A stretch of 64,000 bases of DNA from an uncultured Prevotellaceae bacterium (GTDB lineage: Bacteria; Bacteroidota; Bacteroidia; Bacteroidales; Bacteroidaceae): assembly GCA_900543815.1 (NCBI GenBank), contig UQST01000013.1:1-64000 (forward strand), read 5' to 3'. This document shows, in pieces, positions 9,901 to 19,000 of the stretch (the first letter of the stretch is position 1; every line of letters starts with the position of its first letter). The notes below the pieces were generated by a model. The model saw nothing but the letters and a program-made list of their open reading frames with translations. It was not told the DNA's origin and made no database searches. Position numbers and translations under genes: made by a program.

Positions 9901-11106
9901 CACGTTCTGCAGGGCAAAACCGCTGCCTATCTTCACCAGCGTCCAGTACTGGGCCAGCTTGTCCTCGTTGAGACCTTCGCAACCCAAGCCGTTTGAGGTT
10001 ATACCTTCGTTAATGTACGTCTTGTAGTTGAGGTTCTGGATGCGGTAGTACTTGCCCTCCTGAGGAGCCTTGTACTTGCTGTTGGCCAGCAGACCGGCCA
10101 GCACCTCGTCCAGTGAGAAGTTATCCACCACGGTTATGCTCCAGTCGGAACCATGGTCGCCCTTGCAGGCCCACTTGTAGAGGCTGGTTCCGTCACCGTT
10201 CAGGTTGAGGCACTCATTGCCTGCAAAGTCGGCCTTGGTAGAGAGGTTGATATAGCTTGAAGTGGCTGTGTTGTTGGGACTTGACTGTATGTACAGCTTC
10301 ACGGCGCTTGTGTTGGGCGAGCGGAAGTTGTTCTCCGAGTCCAGGTAAGCGCCGGTGCTGGCGTTGCGCAGGTTGTATCCGTCACCGCTCTTGCTCAGTA
10401 TCCACACCTGTGTCAGGTCGTTGTTCTGCGCGGGAGTTCCCTGCATCACGCTGCCTATCTGTGCCAGGTTGGCGTTGCTGAGTCGGCGGTTGGTGAGACG
10501 CACCAGGCCGCCCTTGTTCAGTACATACTTGATGTAGGCGTTGCCAGTGAGATCTGACACGTTCTGGAATACGACTTCACGCAGCGCCCAGTCGCGGTCG
10601 CCGCCTACCGAACCGATGGCAGCAGCACCGTTCAGCGTGCCGTTGTCGTCCTTCATGTAGTACATGCCGTTGCTGCGAAATGACCAGTGACCGGCCACAT
10701 TGCTGAATGAAGCGATGGTGTAGGCGCTCGAAGATGTGGGAGCGTCTATTGTTCCCTTGTTGGTCTTGGTGTTCACGGTGCTGAAGTAGTGGCCCATGGC
10801 AGTCTTCAGATAGTACTTGCCCTCGGCGCCGGTGCTTTCCAGCTGCACCAGGTAGCCCAGTGCATCGGCAGCGTCAAGCCCGGAGGGGCTGGTGCTGGTC
10901 ATGCTCAGAGTATTGTCCTTGCCTTCGCACACGAAGCGGCCAGTGCCGTTGTTGGACAGGAAGTACCACTTGCCTGTCTCCAGACTGGTGGCCAGATTGC
11001 CCAGCGAGAGTATTTTCCCCGAAAATTCATCGGAGTCTGCCCACGCACGGACAGAGCCTGTCAATGCCAGGAGCATTGTCAGAAGAATAGTGTAGAGTTT
11101 ATTCAT
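6931..11106 (-). CDS. Secreted M60-like (enhancin-type) metallopeptidase, copy 1
   Basis: A 1391-residue protein with a signal peptide (MNKLYTILLTMLLALTGSVRAWA). Residues about 30-500 carry repeated trefoil-like units (GKWYFLSNN, GKYYLKTAMG, GKYYRIQNLNYKTYINEG), probably carbohydrate-binding. The M60-like catalytic region (about 580-1000) contains LQGYFDLTRGMTNEDWMLLR and the zinc motif His832-Glu-Met-Gly-His836, with a likely third ligand Glu849 in GATEVSNN, as in gluzincins. The end (VYDLQGRRTTRITQPGIYIV) is a T9SS type A sorting tail. Family members cut O-glycosylated proteins such as mucins; the substrate here is inferred. A promoter-like TATCTTTG lies at 11148-11141. It reads through into DUF6057, PD40 and nagB. 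It is a paralogue of the gene at 16079. Confidence 0.9.
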   Translation of the reverse strand: MNKLYTILLTMLLALTGSVRAWADSDEFSGKILSLGNLATSLETGKWYFLSNNGTGRFVCEGKDNTLSMTSTSPSGLDAADALGYLVQLESTGAEGKYYLKTAMGHYFSTVNTKTNKGTIDAPTSSSAYTIASFSNVAGHWSFRSNGMYYMKDDNGTLNGAAAIGSVGGDRDWALREVVFQNVSDLTGNAYIKYVLNKGGLVRLTNRRLSNANLAQIGSVMQGTPAQNNDLTQVWILSKSGDGYNLRNASTGAYLDSENNFRSPNTSAVKLYIQSSPNNTATSSYINLSTKADFAGNECLNLNGDGTSLYKWACKGDHGSDWSITVVDNFSLDEVLAGLLANSKYKAPQEGKYYRIQNLNYKTYINEGITSNGLGCEGLNEDKLAQYWTLVKIGSGFALQNVCTQRYVVRQGGALSRQYTTQEAKPGQGFTCKRTADDTNFTYYIVDNGGVGLHCDQGSNVVGWHTEGLSSSTWGFEEVELTDEFIQKGREELNAFKNLVANISTYNATLANLFQDKACTTLKEEIQALTDEQLEANTDYASLPEAIKAMVKKVKNNTWQVYERANGYSRGFEKFFRVRDDYKVYSNYQKMSWNEYTGMSNAFGKLSGPTGIVGKTGDIIYIYLDEEPSADCTLQVEVVKDSQSPGDRQTGATTDLHAGLNAVIMNEPSTIYIFYQLNDPEKYLANYPDMKIHIEGGELQGYFDLTRGMTNEDWMLLREKLLDKNNIINLKGERVVHVMRNDLVQQAVAESNNEMEGLVRVWSKFVDCEEDLMGFKEDLKGRFRNIWNAFSVDHGYMYATTYGTYYSDGTLSTVLNYNTITTSGGSIWGPSHEMGHNHQACLNIVGATEVSNNLFSNVNVFLLGVSTTRGTAVHDTFNAFAQGTSWFDMSIWAQTRMYYQLYLYYHAQGHNPNFYPNLFKLLRQDPIRKRSGDYDASLVNGDGEKVGGYKSYGKQDYLHMAKKMCDAAQQDLSEFFEVNGMFVPVDNRYIGDYGDYWVTTTQKDIDEAKAYMHRYPKGPNIMFIDDRITPSPVLKDSPLEGKSNSEYRVDYEDEPTRRIGYADLGQWSDFVDDYTTDGYYYTTTYSQGKTTYRMFGKGAVGYKVYDSEGNLVFLSNKNSFTIPTEIASKLGDNFRIVAAEGNGYDVLVPYGPKAYRGEMTAYYAGSTTPHTLYFYGTGENGESRISDLPANSIAYIKSEDLPKKQPTASLLAQANVVSGDLQAQNLVIDGDKPFYIPTAFTAGNVSFTKSGSNHQALNLPFNITEGYVGVLEGNRLVKEAETAAAGKPVVVNGTINLTAKNTEVAAGTWASSTGGFVLNAEGTEVVAAEGEVSPFTYVWESAFVVDATSINSVLENDKNGKTTVYDLQGRRTTRITQPGIYIVNGRKTLIK

Positions 11107-11140
11107 TTGGCTATAGTAGATAAATAGATTATTTCACGGA

Positions 11141-11148
11141 CAAAGATA
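11141..11148 (-). promoter_or_regulatory. Promoter -7 element of M60 copy 1
   Basis: TATCTTTG on the minus strand fits the Bacteroidetes TAnnTTTG element and lies 35 bases before the ATG at 11106. I see no clear TTTG at the usual -33 distance. Confidence 0.4.
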
Positions 11149-11370
11149 AGAAGATTAGTGCGATTGGCATAGCCAAAACATGAAACTTATTGTGTTATAG
11201 GAAAATTTTAGGAATTATTGTCGTTCTATGCCGACGAAATTCATCGGCCCATGTGCTGCGCAAGCCTCGAAAATTGATTGTCAGACTTCGACAAGGGTAC
11301 TATGCCCCTGGCAGAAGTGATGCATGAGGTGCATCCCTTGGAAATATAGGTGCCGTGCCAGAAAACTGCC

Positions 11371-11510
11371 CTGGAAAAGTAATACTGGATACTTCGCAAT
11401 ATATCCAAGGATAAACGGCCAAGTATCCAATAATGCTTTGCCAAGTGACCTTGGAGTGTAAAGTGATTCGGTATGCCGGCGGACCGCTGCTTGCCTGCTC
11501 CGAGGGGCGG
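11371..11510. repeat. Dispersed hairpin repeat, copy 1
   Basis: A 28-bp block beginning TATCCAAGGATAAACGGCCA (11402-11429) is identical to 41894-41921. TGGATACTTCGC (11386-11397) pairs with GCCAAGTATCCA (11418-11429) with one mismatch. A second shared block, CTGCTCCGAGGGGC, occurs at about 11493-11506 and 41966-41979. The copies share orientation, order and spacing of blocks but differ between them. Confidence 0.75.
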
Positions 11511-11535
11511 CTCTTGCTGGCTTGAGGGAAAAGAA

Positions 11536-11566
11536 GAAGCCCGCCCCCGATGTGGGAGCGGGCTTC
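11536..11566 (-). terminator. Terminator after partner gene copy 1
   Basis: GAAGCCCGC (11536-11544) pairs with GCGGGCTTC (11558-11566). On the minus strand the hairpin is followed by TTCTTTTC. Nearly the same stem ends partner copy 2 at 20289-20319, so it was probably duplicated with the module. Confidence 0.8.
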
Positions 11567-11610
11567 CGCTATTGTTTGATTCCTTTAAGGGATCTTTGTA
11601 AGGTCAATTT

Positions 11611-11786
11611 ACTTAACCATCACCTTGAGCTTCGTTCGAAGTGATTTCCGTTCGGGAATCTCAATGATAGTCTTTCGGCTCTCCTTGTTATTCCGCTCAC
11701 TTAACCATCACCTTGAACTTCGTTCGAAGTGATTCTCGTTCGGGAATCTCAATGATAGCCTTTCGGCTCTCCTTGTTATTCCGCTC
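11611..11786 (-). repeat. 88-bp tandem repeat copying the 3' end of the partner gene
   Basis: ACTTAACC recurs at 11611, 11699 and 11787, exactly 88 bases apart. Each unit holds, on the minus strand, an AAGGTGATGGTTAAG-like end (the last codons KVMVK of the partner gene) followed by about 70 bases of its 3' untranslated sequence. Two extra units follow the real stop. A degenerate copy with 89-base spacing lies after partner copy 2 (20387-20475). Confidence 0.85.
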
Positions 11787-14700
11787 ACTTAACCATCACC
11801 TTTGCTCCACCGATGATGTAGAGACCGCGGCCCATGGCCTTCACGTCGCTGATAGTGCCGTTCTTCTTCACCAGCTTGCCATCGATAGTATAGATGTCGT
11901 TGCGGCTGTTGAGTACTGTGGTCACCTTCTCAATGGCGTTGGGGTCTCTCTTCAGGGTGATTACCAGGTTGTAGTCAGCTGCGTTGAAGTTGCTGATAAC
12001 GTTCTCGGCAGGTACGATGTAACCGGTGTTGGCACTGATGTCGCGTGCGCAGTCGGTGGCCTCCTTACCAGTAGCCTCTACGAAGCAGTTACCCTCCTGG
12101 GCGAAGTTGCCGCCAGATACTACCACGTTCTTGTACTCATCTACCCACTGGTAGCCGAATGTACCACGGATACCACCGATAGAGTCGGGCTCGTCAACGA
12201 AGGTTGAACCGTCGATGGTGAGTTCCTCAGGCTCCTTCTCCATAGTCACGTCGAAGGCTGTGGTGTCACCATTCACGTAGAGGACAGGCTGGCCGGCCTT
12301 GGCTGCTTCAATCTTGTTGAAGGCGAGGCTGATTTCTGTGTCGGTCAGAGAAGCACCCTTGTACTCGTAGAGTGTACCCTCCTTCACTGAGAAGCCAGCA
12401 CCGTAGCACCAGATCTGCATGCTGTTGGGCAGAACGTTCTTCTTGATAGTCTCGGGCATTTCCTCTGCCATATCGTTCTCGTCAACGGGCTCGATGAAGA
12501 GTGCGCTGTTGCTGTTGATGCCATCGGCATTCCATGTTACCAGGCTGTGACCGGCATTCTGAGCGTGCAGATATACGGGCTGCTCATAGAACTCCTTGCC
12601 CTTCAGGCTGCGAGCGTGGATAGCCATCTTGCCCAGACCAACTGCCTTCACGTCGAACAGACCAGGTACGAGACCCAGAGTAAGAGCATTGCCACGGTTG
12701 GCAGCACCTACATAGAGACCGCTCTTGTGCTGGAGGTAGAAGGCGGTATCGCCTACTGCTACGAAGCGGAAAGCAGTAACGTCGCCGCTTGCCTCGTTGC
12801 TGTCCATGAAGCGAAGTGCCTGACCGAGACCAACATCCTCGAGCTTGTCGAATGTCTGCAGGCTCTTGCCGCTGTCGTCAGAGATTTCATTGGCGGGAAC
12901 CAAGATGTTGCCGTAGAGGTGACCAAGTGTCTCGTTGGTTACGTTACCCTTGCCCCAACCATATTTGTCATAGTTCTCCTCGTTGTCGAAGCGGATGTTG
13001 TACCACTTGCCGGCCTCTACCTTGTTGGCAGAATCCATGATGCCGTCGGCTGTCTCGGTAATCTGCTTTGTCAGGTTGTCGGTCTTCTCGTGTGTGAATG
13101 CACCGTTCTTCAGGTAAGCCTGAGCGTCTGTGATCAGCTTGTCAAGTGCTGCACCGTTGCTGCCCTCTGCCCACTGACCGGGGTTGGTACCAACCACGAT
13201 GTACTTGGTCAGGTCCTTCTTGTTGTTGATGGCGTTAACCAGCTCGGCGGGATCAACCAGTGCCTCCAGGAATGCGTTCACTGCATCCTCCAGCTCCTTG
13301 TAGTCCTCCTGGGTCAGCTCATCGGTATCCATCTCGGCAGCCTTGGCCAGTGCAGCCTCCAGAGTGGTGCGAACTGCGCCCATCTGAGCATACTGAGTAG
13401 AACCATCGATGGTGATGGGATAGAGCTGGAACTTGGCCATGTGGGCGAAGCCACGTGTGCTGCTGATCTCAGAGCCAGCTGTGTTGTCGATGTAGAAGCG
13501 CAGGTACTGGTAGCCACCGGCGTTGAATCTGTTGCTATACACCTCAGTCTGGCTCTTCACCCAGGGAGTGTTGATGCTGTCGAGACGAGTCCAAGACTCC
13601 TCGGTAGCGTCACCCAGTGCAGATTCGTCGTTGGCTCCATACACAGTCATAGCTGTGATGTGGTCGTTGGCAGCGCTTGTACGGCGTGCGATGTAAGCCT
13701 GTACCTGCTGATCCTCAGCGAGAGCCTCGTTCAGATCAATCTGGAAGTAGTGGGTGTGGGGAGCTACAGATGAACTCCAGTCACTGTGCCAGTATGTGGC
13801 AGGATTGCCGTCGAAGAGGTTAGAGAACTTGCTTCCAGCCTCACCCTCCTGATCTACTGTGCAGGTGAAGGGGCTGCTGAACTGGTCACCGCTGATGAGG
13901 ATGCTGTCACCGCGTGATACGATGAAGGTCTCGTCCTTGGCTGCTGCAATGGCAGAGTCACCTCTTGCCTGCAGAGTCTCATAGTTCTTCACCATCAGTT
14001 CGTGGTTCTTGAAGGGAGCGTACTCCTCGATGAGGCGGTTCACGGTCTCATCATCCACGGGCTCCAGAACCCACTGGGTTGCGCCTGCTGCTGACTCCCA
14101 ACCTACGATGTTGCCGCCCTTGCCGGCACCGCCACCATGGCCACCGCAGTGAGCGTATGTGTATTTGCCGCCACCCTGAGGCTTGAATGCAATCACGGGA
14201 CGACCATCCTCCAGACGACGAAGGAAGTCGAACTTCAGTGTTGTAGTGCTCTCCAGTGCCAGGGTGCCTACTTTGCTCTGTTCCAGAGTGTTTACGATAC
14301 CGTCGGTGGCAATGTTCATCATCTGGATAGAGTCAGTGCCCACGTTGGTGAGCTTCCACAGATAGCGGCAGTCGGTTTCGTCTCTGTTGTCCCACTTCAT
14401 CTGCTTGGTGTCCAGTGTGGCATACATTGCCTTGAGGGGATGAACGATGGTGGTGTCGGCTGTCTCGGGGCCTGTGGGGGTGATGACCTTGTTGGTCCAC
14501 TCCAGCACACTCACGATGCGGTAGTTGCCATCAGCGATAACCAGCTTCACCAGCTTGGCCATCATGGCCTTCCAGCCCTCTTCGATAGCGTCCAGCTCGG
14601 CCTTGATTTCCTCGTTGGTGATGTCGGGATACTTCTCGTCAAGCACGTCCTTTGCCTTCTGGATGTGTGCCTGCCAAGCCTTGTACTCCTCTTCGGTCAC

Positions 14701-15396
14701 GTTGTACTGACCAATCTCAGAACCCAGATCCAGACTGTCGCGACCGTCGATATACTGCTCGTACTTCTTCAGCATCTCGTTGATTTGGATGTCCAGCAAC
14801 TCGCGCTCGCTCAGCTCGTTCAGTGTAACAGGGAAGATGCTCCAGTCGTTGTTGCCGCCGGCATTGGTAATCTCGCCGCTTTCCCACAATGCGAGGGTCT
14901 GGCCACCACCGTTGTTATCTACTCGGTCCTGCATGTCGGCCTTGTTGATACCCCAGTGACCGGCGTTCTCACCGATGGTGTAAACGTTGAATGCCTGTGC
15001 ATCAGAAACGTTTTCACTGGTCCACAGGTTGCCCTTCATGTAGCGGCCTGTGCCGAACTGAATGGTGTACTGACCTTCGTTGTCAGTGCTGAGGAAGCGA
15101 ACCAGGATGGTAGCCTTGGCAGATGCCAGGTCTCCGTCCGTCAGTACGTCATCCTCGATACCGTTGGTCATGTAGCAAATGCTCTCGCCCTTGGTATCCA
15201 GCCAGTAGCCACCAGCCTTCTTGCCATTCTGACGCTTGTTGTACACCAGGTACCACTGGGTGTCTGGTGTTAATGTTTCAGCTGCCTCACCGATAGTGAT
15301 GGTCTTCATGTTCAACTCATCGAGCTGTGCCAGTGCAGGCATGCTGAAGAGTGCCACAAAGAGCAGCATAAAGAGAGAAGTAATCTTTCTACTCAT
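11785..15396 (-). CDS. Secreted discoidin-domain partner protein, copy 1
   Basis: A 1203-residue protein with a signal peptide (MSRKITSLFMLLFVALFSMPALA). An N-terminal region of trefoil-like flavour (TQWYLVYNKR, GYWLDTKGES, YTIQFGTGRYM) is followed by helical linkers. A discoidin/F5-8C-type domain spans about residues 510-670 (FSNLFDGNPATYWHSDWSSS, ITAMTVYGAND, YLRFYIDNTAG). A second helical part follows, then further beta-rich modules. The end (IYTIDGKLVKK, then GRGLYIIGGAKVMVK) is a T9SS sorting tail. No catalytic motif is seen, so binding or scaffolding is more likely than catalysis. It has its own promoter-like site and terminator. Its neighbour on each side is an M60 peptidase. The paralogue at 20472 has identical length. 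Confidence 0.8.
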   Translation of the reverse strand: MSRKITSLFMLLFVALFSMPALAQLDELNMKTITIGEAAETLTPDTQWYLVYNKRQNGKKAGGYWLDTKGESICYMTNGIEDDVLTDGDLASAKATILVRFLSTDNEGQYTIQFGTGRYMKGNLWTSENVSDAQAFNVYTIGENAGHWGINKADMQDRVDNNGGGQTLALWESGEITNAGGNNDWSIFPVTLNELSERELLDIQINEMLKKYEQYIDGRDSLDLGSEIGQYNVTEEEYKAWQAHIQKAKDVLDEKYPDITNEEIKAELDAIEEGWKAMMAKLVKLVIADGNYRIVSVLEWTNKVITPTGPETADTTIVHPLKAMYATLDTKQMKWDNRDETDCRYLWKLTNVGTDSIQMMNIATDGIVNTLEQSKVGTLALESTTTLKFDFLRRLEDGRPVIAFKPQGGGKYTYAHCGGHGGGAGKGGNIVGWESAAGATQWVLEPVDDETVNRLIEEYAPFKNHELMVKNYETLQARGDSAIAAAKDETFIVSRGDSILISGDQFSSPFTCTVDQEGEAGSKFSNLFDGNPATYWHSDWSSSVAPHTHYFQIDLNEALAEDQQVQAYIARRTSAANDHITAMTVYGANDESALGDATEESWTRLDSINTPWVKSQTEVYSNRFNAGGYQYLRFYIDNTAGSEISSTRGFAHMAKFQLYPITIDGSTQYAQMGAVRTTLEAALAKAAEMDTDELTQEDYKELEDAVNAFLEALVDPAELVNAINNKKDLTKYIVVGTNPGQWAEGSNGAALDKLITDAQAYLKNGAFTHEKTDNLTKQITETADGIMDSANKVEAGKWYNIRFDNEENYDKYGWGKGNVTNETLGHLYGNILVPANEISDDSGKSLQTFDKLEDVGLGQALRFMDSNEASGDVTAFRFVAVGDTAFYLQHKSGLYVGAANRGNALTLGLVPGLFDVKAVGLGKMAIHARSLKGKEFYEQPVYLHAQNAGHSLVTWNADGINSNSALFIEPVDENDMAEEMPETIKKNVLPNSMQIWCYGAGFSVKEGTLYEYKGASLTDTEISLAFNKIEAAKAGQPVLYVNGDTTAFDVTMEKEPEELTIDGSTFVDEPDSIGGIRGTFGYQWVDEYKNVVVSGGNFAQEGNCFVEATGKEATDCARDISANTGYIVPAENVISNFNAADYNLVITLKRDPNAIEKVTTVLNSRNDIYTIDGKLVKKNGTISDVKAMGRGLYIIGGAKVMVK

Positions 15397-15469
15397 AGTG
15401 TTGATAGTTTAGTGATAAATATTGTTGTTATTCCGCGTGGTTTATTACGCCCTTATGAATTCTGCGTTG

Positions 15470-15477
15470 CAAATGTA
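15470..15477 (-). promoter_or_regulatory. Promoter -7 element of partner copy 1
   Basis: TACATTTG on the minus strand matches TAnnTTTG, about 74 bases upstream of the start at 15396. No canonical -33 partner was found. Confidence 0.4.
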
Positions 15478-15670
15478 TGTCAATTAACGGCTTCGCCCTA
15501 CGCGCATGTATTATATTTGTTGGCGGATTTAAGTTTATTTAACCTTTGCTGCATGCTCGATGTCAATTCGCCTCCTTTTTTATCGATGAGTTTTTCGGCA
15601 AATGGTTTAATGTGGTGGAAGCCGGCTGGCAGATTTTTACTCTGAGTGGAGGTGTAGTTTGGGGCAATCG

Positions 15671-15758
15671 GGGCAGTGTGGTGCATCGGCCCGTGCAGCG
15701 TGTTGCATCGGTCATCGGAGCGTGCTGCGCTGGCTGTTGCAGCTTGGTGCGCAGGTTG
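15671..15758. repeat. 22-bp repeat array A
   Basis: Four 22-bp units can be laid end to end at 15671, 15693, 15715 and 15737. The clearest is GTGCAGCGTGTTGCATCGGT plus CA. They match the consensus of arrays B, C and D: RTGCAGCGYGCTGCGATGNC then a C/G pair. It is the most degenerate of the four arrays. A 22-base period excludes a simple protein repeat. Confidence 0.65.
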
Positions 15759-15941
15759 CTTGTCTTTTCTGCGGTGGTCGCCTCTTAGGTTTTTCTAGGT
15801 GATTTTTCTGTGCAGGCTTTTTCCAGTGGAGCGGCTGACGGGGCGGGAAGAACAGGTAGTGAAGCTCTTGCAGGTGCTTTGGAAGAAAGTGGAATGTGTG
15901 TTGCCCAAATGTCTGCAACTGCCTATGGTGCAAGGGGAAAC

Positions 15942-15978
15942 AAAAAAAGCCTGCCCGGGGAAGGTTCCCCAGGCAGGC
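15942..15978 (-). terminator. Terminator after M60 copy 2
   Basis: GCCTGCC and an inner GGGGAA (15949-15962) pair with TTCCCC and GGCAGGC (15965-15978). On the minus strand seven T follow. It lies about 100 bases past the stop at 16079 and would end the M60 copy 2 transcript. Confidence 0.88.
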
Positions 15979-16078
15979 CTGTAGAGTAGGGCAGACTGCT
16001 GCACTTCATCACCCCTGCCTGCGCTGCCACCCTGATGAATGGCAGCATGGGCAGGAGTGAGTGTGCGGCAGGAGCCGC

Positions 16079-19000
16079 TTATTTGACCAAAGTCTTCTTG
16101 CCGTTGATGATGTAGATGCCGGGCTGGTTGATGCGTGTAACGCGGCGGCCTTGCAGGTCATACACCTTGTTCTGTCCCTCGGCATCCTCCTCGAGCACGC
16201 TGTTGATGCTGGTGGCATCTATCACGAAGGCATCTTCCCACACGTAGGTGAAGGGGGTGTTGTTGCCAGTGGAAGCTACCACCTCGGTGCCTGAAGCATT
16301 GAGCACGCAGCCGCCTGTGCTGCTGCCCCATGTGCCGGGAATCACCTGGGTGTCGGTGGCAGTGAGGTTCACTTTGCCCTTGAATATCACAGGCTTGCCG
16401 GCAGGAGCAGTCTGGCGGTCCTTCTTCAGGTGCACACCTTCGAGCACACCCACATATCCCTCCTTGACGTCGAAGGGCAGACTGAGTGCCTGGTGCAGGG
16501 TGCCGCCCTTGGTGAAGGTAGCTTTCTCTGCTGTGAAGGCAGTGGGGATGAAGAAAGGCTTCTCGCCATCCACCACCAGCGACTGGGCTTTCATGTCGCT
16601 GTTGACCACATTGGTCTGTGCGAGCAGTCCGGCTGTGGGTGCCTTCTTCTCATCATCAGGCTCGACGATATAGGCGACAGAGTTGGCGGGCAGTTCGCTG
16701 ATGCGGCTCTCACCCTTCTCTCCTGTGCCGTAGTAATACACCTTGTGGGGAGTGGGGTTGCCTGCATAGTAGGCGATGATTTCACCTCTGTATGCCTTGG
16801 GAGCATAGGGTACTATCACGTCGTAGCCGTTTCCTTCGGCTGCCATGATGGTGAAGTTGTCGCCCAACTTGTTTACAACGTTGTTGGGGAGGGTGAATGT
16901 GTTCTTGTTGGAGAGGAACACCAGTTTGCCTTCAGAGTTGTATATCTTGTAGCCTATAGCGCCGCTACCGAACATGCGGTAGGTGGTTTTACCCTGGCTG
17001 TAGCTCGTGAGATAGTAGTAGCCATTGGTGGTGTAATCGTCCACGAAGTCGCCCCACTGGCCCACGTCAGAGTATCCTATGCGGCGTGTTTCGTTGCTCT
17101 CGTAGTCCACACGAACGTCTCTGCTGGGCTTGCCTTCCAGCGGTCCGTTCTTGATGGTGGGCGATTCCTTCACACGGTCATCAATGAAGATGATGTTGGG
17201 ACCCTTGGGATAGCGGTGCATGTATGCCTTTGCCTCGTCGATGTCTTTCTGTGTGGTGGTCACCCAGTAGTCGTTATAGTCACCGATGTAGCGTTTCTCC
17301 TGAGGATGGAAGAAACCATATACCTCGAAGAACTCGCTGAGGTCGGCCTGGGCTGCATCGCATATCTTCTTGGCCAGATGCAGGTAATTCTGTCTGCCGT
17401 AGGTGATGTATCCGCCCACCGCCTTGCCCGAACCGTTCTTGAGAGAACTGTCGTAATCGCCGCTGCGCTTGCTCATGGGATCCTCGCGGAGCAGCTTGAA
17501 GAGGGTCTGGTAGAAGCGTGGGTTGTGGCCCTGAGCATGATAGTAGAGGTAGAGCTGGAAGTACATACGTGTCTGTGTCCAGATGCTCATGTCGAACCAG
17601 CTCTTTCCGTCGGCAAAGTAATTGAGGGCATCATGCACGGCATTGCCGCGTGTGGTGCTTACTCCTTGCAGGAACACGTTCACGTTAGCGAAGAGGTTGT
17701 TCGACACCTCGGTAGCTCCCACTACGTTGATAAGGTCTTGGTGGTTGTGGCCCATCTCGTGGCTGGGTCCCCACATGGTACCTGAGTTGGTGGTGAGATT
17801 TTTGTAGTTGAGGATGGAATTCAGCGTGCCGTCGCTGTAGTAGGTACCATAGTTGGTAGCGTACATATAGCCGTGGTCGGCCGAGAAAGCGTTCCAGATG
17901 TTGCGGAAGCGTCCCTTCAGGTGCTCCTCAAATCCCATCAGTTCGTCCTCGCTCTGGCATATCTTGTTCCATACACGCACGATACCCTCCATCTCATTGT
18001 TGCTGTTGGCGAGCGCCTTCTTCACCAGGTCGCACAGCATGACGTGTACCACACGGTCACCCTTCATGTTGATGATGTTGCTCTTGTCCAGCAGCTTCTC
18101 GCGCAGCAGCATCCAGTCCTCGTTGGTCATACCGCGTGTGAGGTCGAAGTAACCCTGCAGCTCACCTCCCTCGATGTGGATCTTCATGTCGGGATAGTTG
18201 GCCAGGTATTTCTCGGGATCATTGAGCTGGTAGAATACATACAGAGTGCTTGGCTCGTTCATTACCACCATATTGAGGCCGGCATTGAGTCGGTATGTGC
18301 TGCCTGTCTGGTGTGCACCGGGTGCGTTGCTGTCCTTCACCACCTCGAGCTGCAAGGTGCAGTCGGAGCTGGGCTGCTGATCAACGTAGATGTAGATGAT
18401 ATCCCCCGTCTTGCCCACGATGCCAGTGGGGCCGGAGAGCTTGCCAAAGGCGTATCTCGAACCAGCATAGGCAGTCTGGTTCATGCGGCTGTGGTTACTA
18501 TATACCTTATAGTCGTCGCGCACGCGGAAGAACTTTTCAAAGTCGCGGCTGTAGCCATTGTCGCGCGTATATACCTGCCAGGTGTTGTTCTTCACCTTCT
18601 TCACCATCGCCTTGATGGCATCGGGCAGGATGTGGTAATCGGCGTTGGCCTCCAGCTGCTCGTCGGTGAGCGCCTGGATGTTGTCCTTCAGAGTGGTGCA
18701 GGCTTTGTCCTTGAAGAGTTTGGCAAGAGCCTTGTTGTAGGTGCCGATGTTGGCCTTCAGGTTGTTGAAGGCGTTCAGCTCGTCGCGTCCCTGCTGTATG
18801 AACTCGTCGGTGAGCTGTACCTCCTCGAATCCCCATGTGCTGGTCACCAGTCCGTTGGTGTTCCATCCCACCACGTTGGATGCCTGGTCGCAGTGCAGAC
18901 CACGTGAACCTTCATCCACGATGTAGTAGTTGTAGGTGCTTTCGTCACCGTTGTTGCGCATGATGAATCCCTGTGTGGGTTTGGCTTCCTGCGTGCTGTA

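Larger units (their letters stand above)
11107..11784. other. Spacer between partner copy 1 and M60 copy 1
   Basis: This 678-base gap has no gene. It holds, from right to left, two extra copies of an 88-bp unit (11611-11786), the terminator of the partner gene (11536-11566), a dispersed hairpin repeat (11371-11510), about 200 bases with nothing recognised, and the promoter of M60 copy 1 (11141-11148). The frame at 11241-11444 crosses the repeat and is not believed. Confidence 0.6.
15397..16078. other. Spacer between M60 copy 2 and partner copy 1
   Basis: A 682-base gap with no convincing gene. It contains the partner promoter element (15470-15477), a 22-bp repeat array (15671-15758), and the terminator of M60 copy 2 (15942-15978). 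The small frames at 15412-15645, 15498-15686, 15546-15788, 15712-15933 and 15795-16004 overlap each other on both strands and have no protein-like features. Confidence 0.55.

Noticed and set aside
8068..9996. Long plus-strand frames opposite the M60 gene (for example 8896-9996, 366 codons)
   Set aside because: GC-rich antisense frames made of Leu, Val, His and Gly, with no start signals; the minus-strand gene has a signal peptide, motif and tail.
12547..15273. Plus-strand frames opposite the discoidin-partner gene
   Set aside because: Same antisense pattern; also found opposite the paralogue, as expected when codons are shared.
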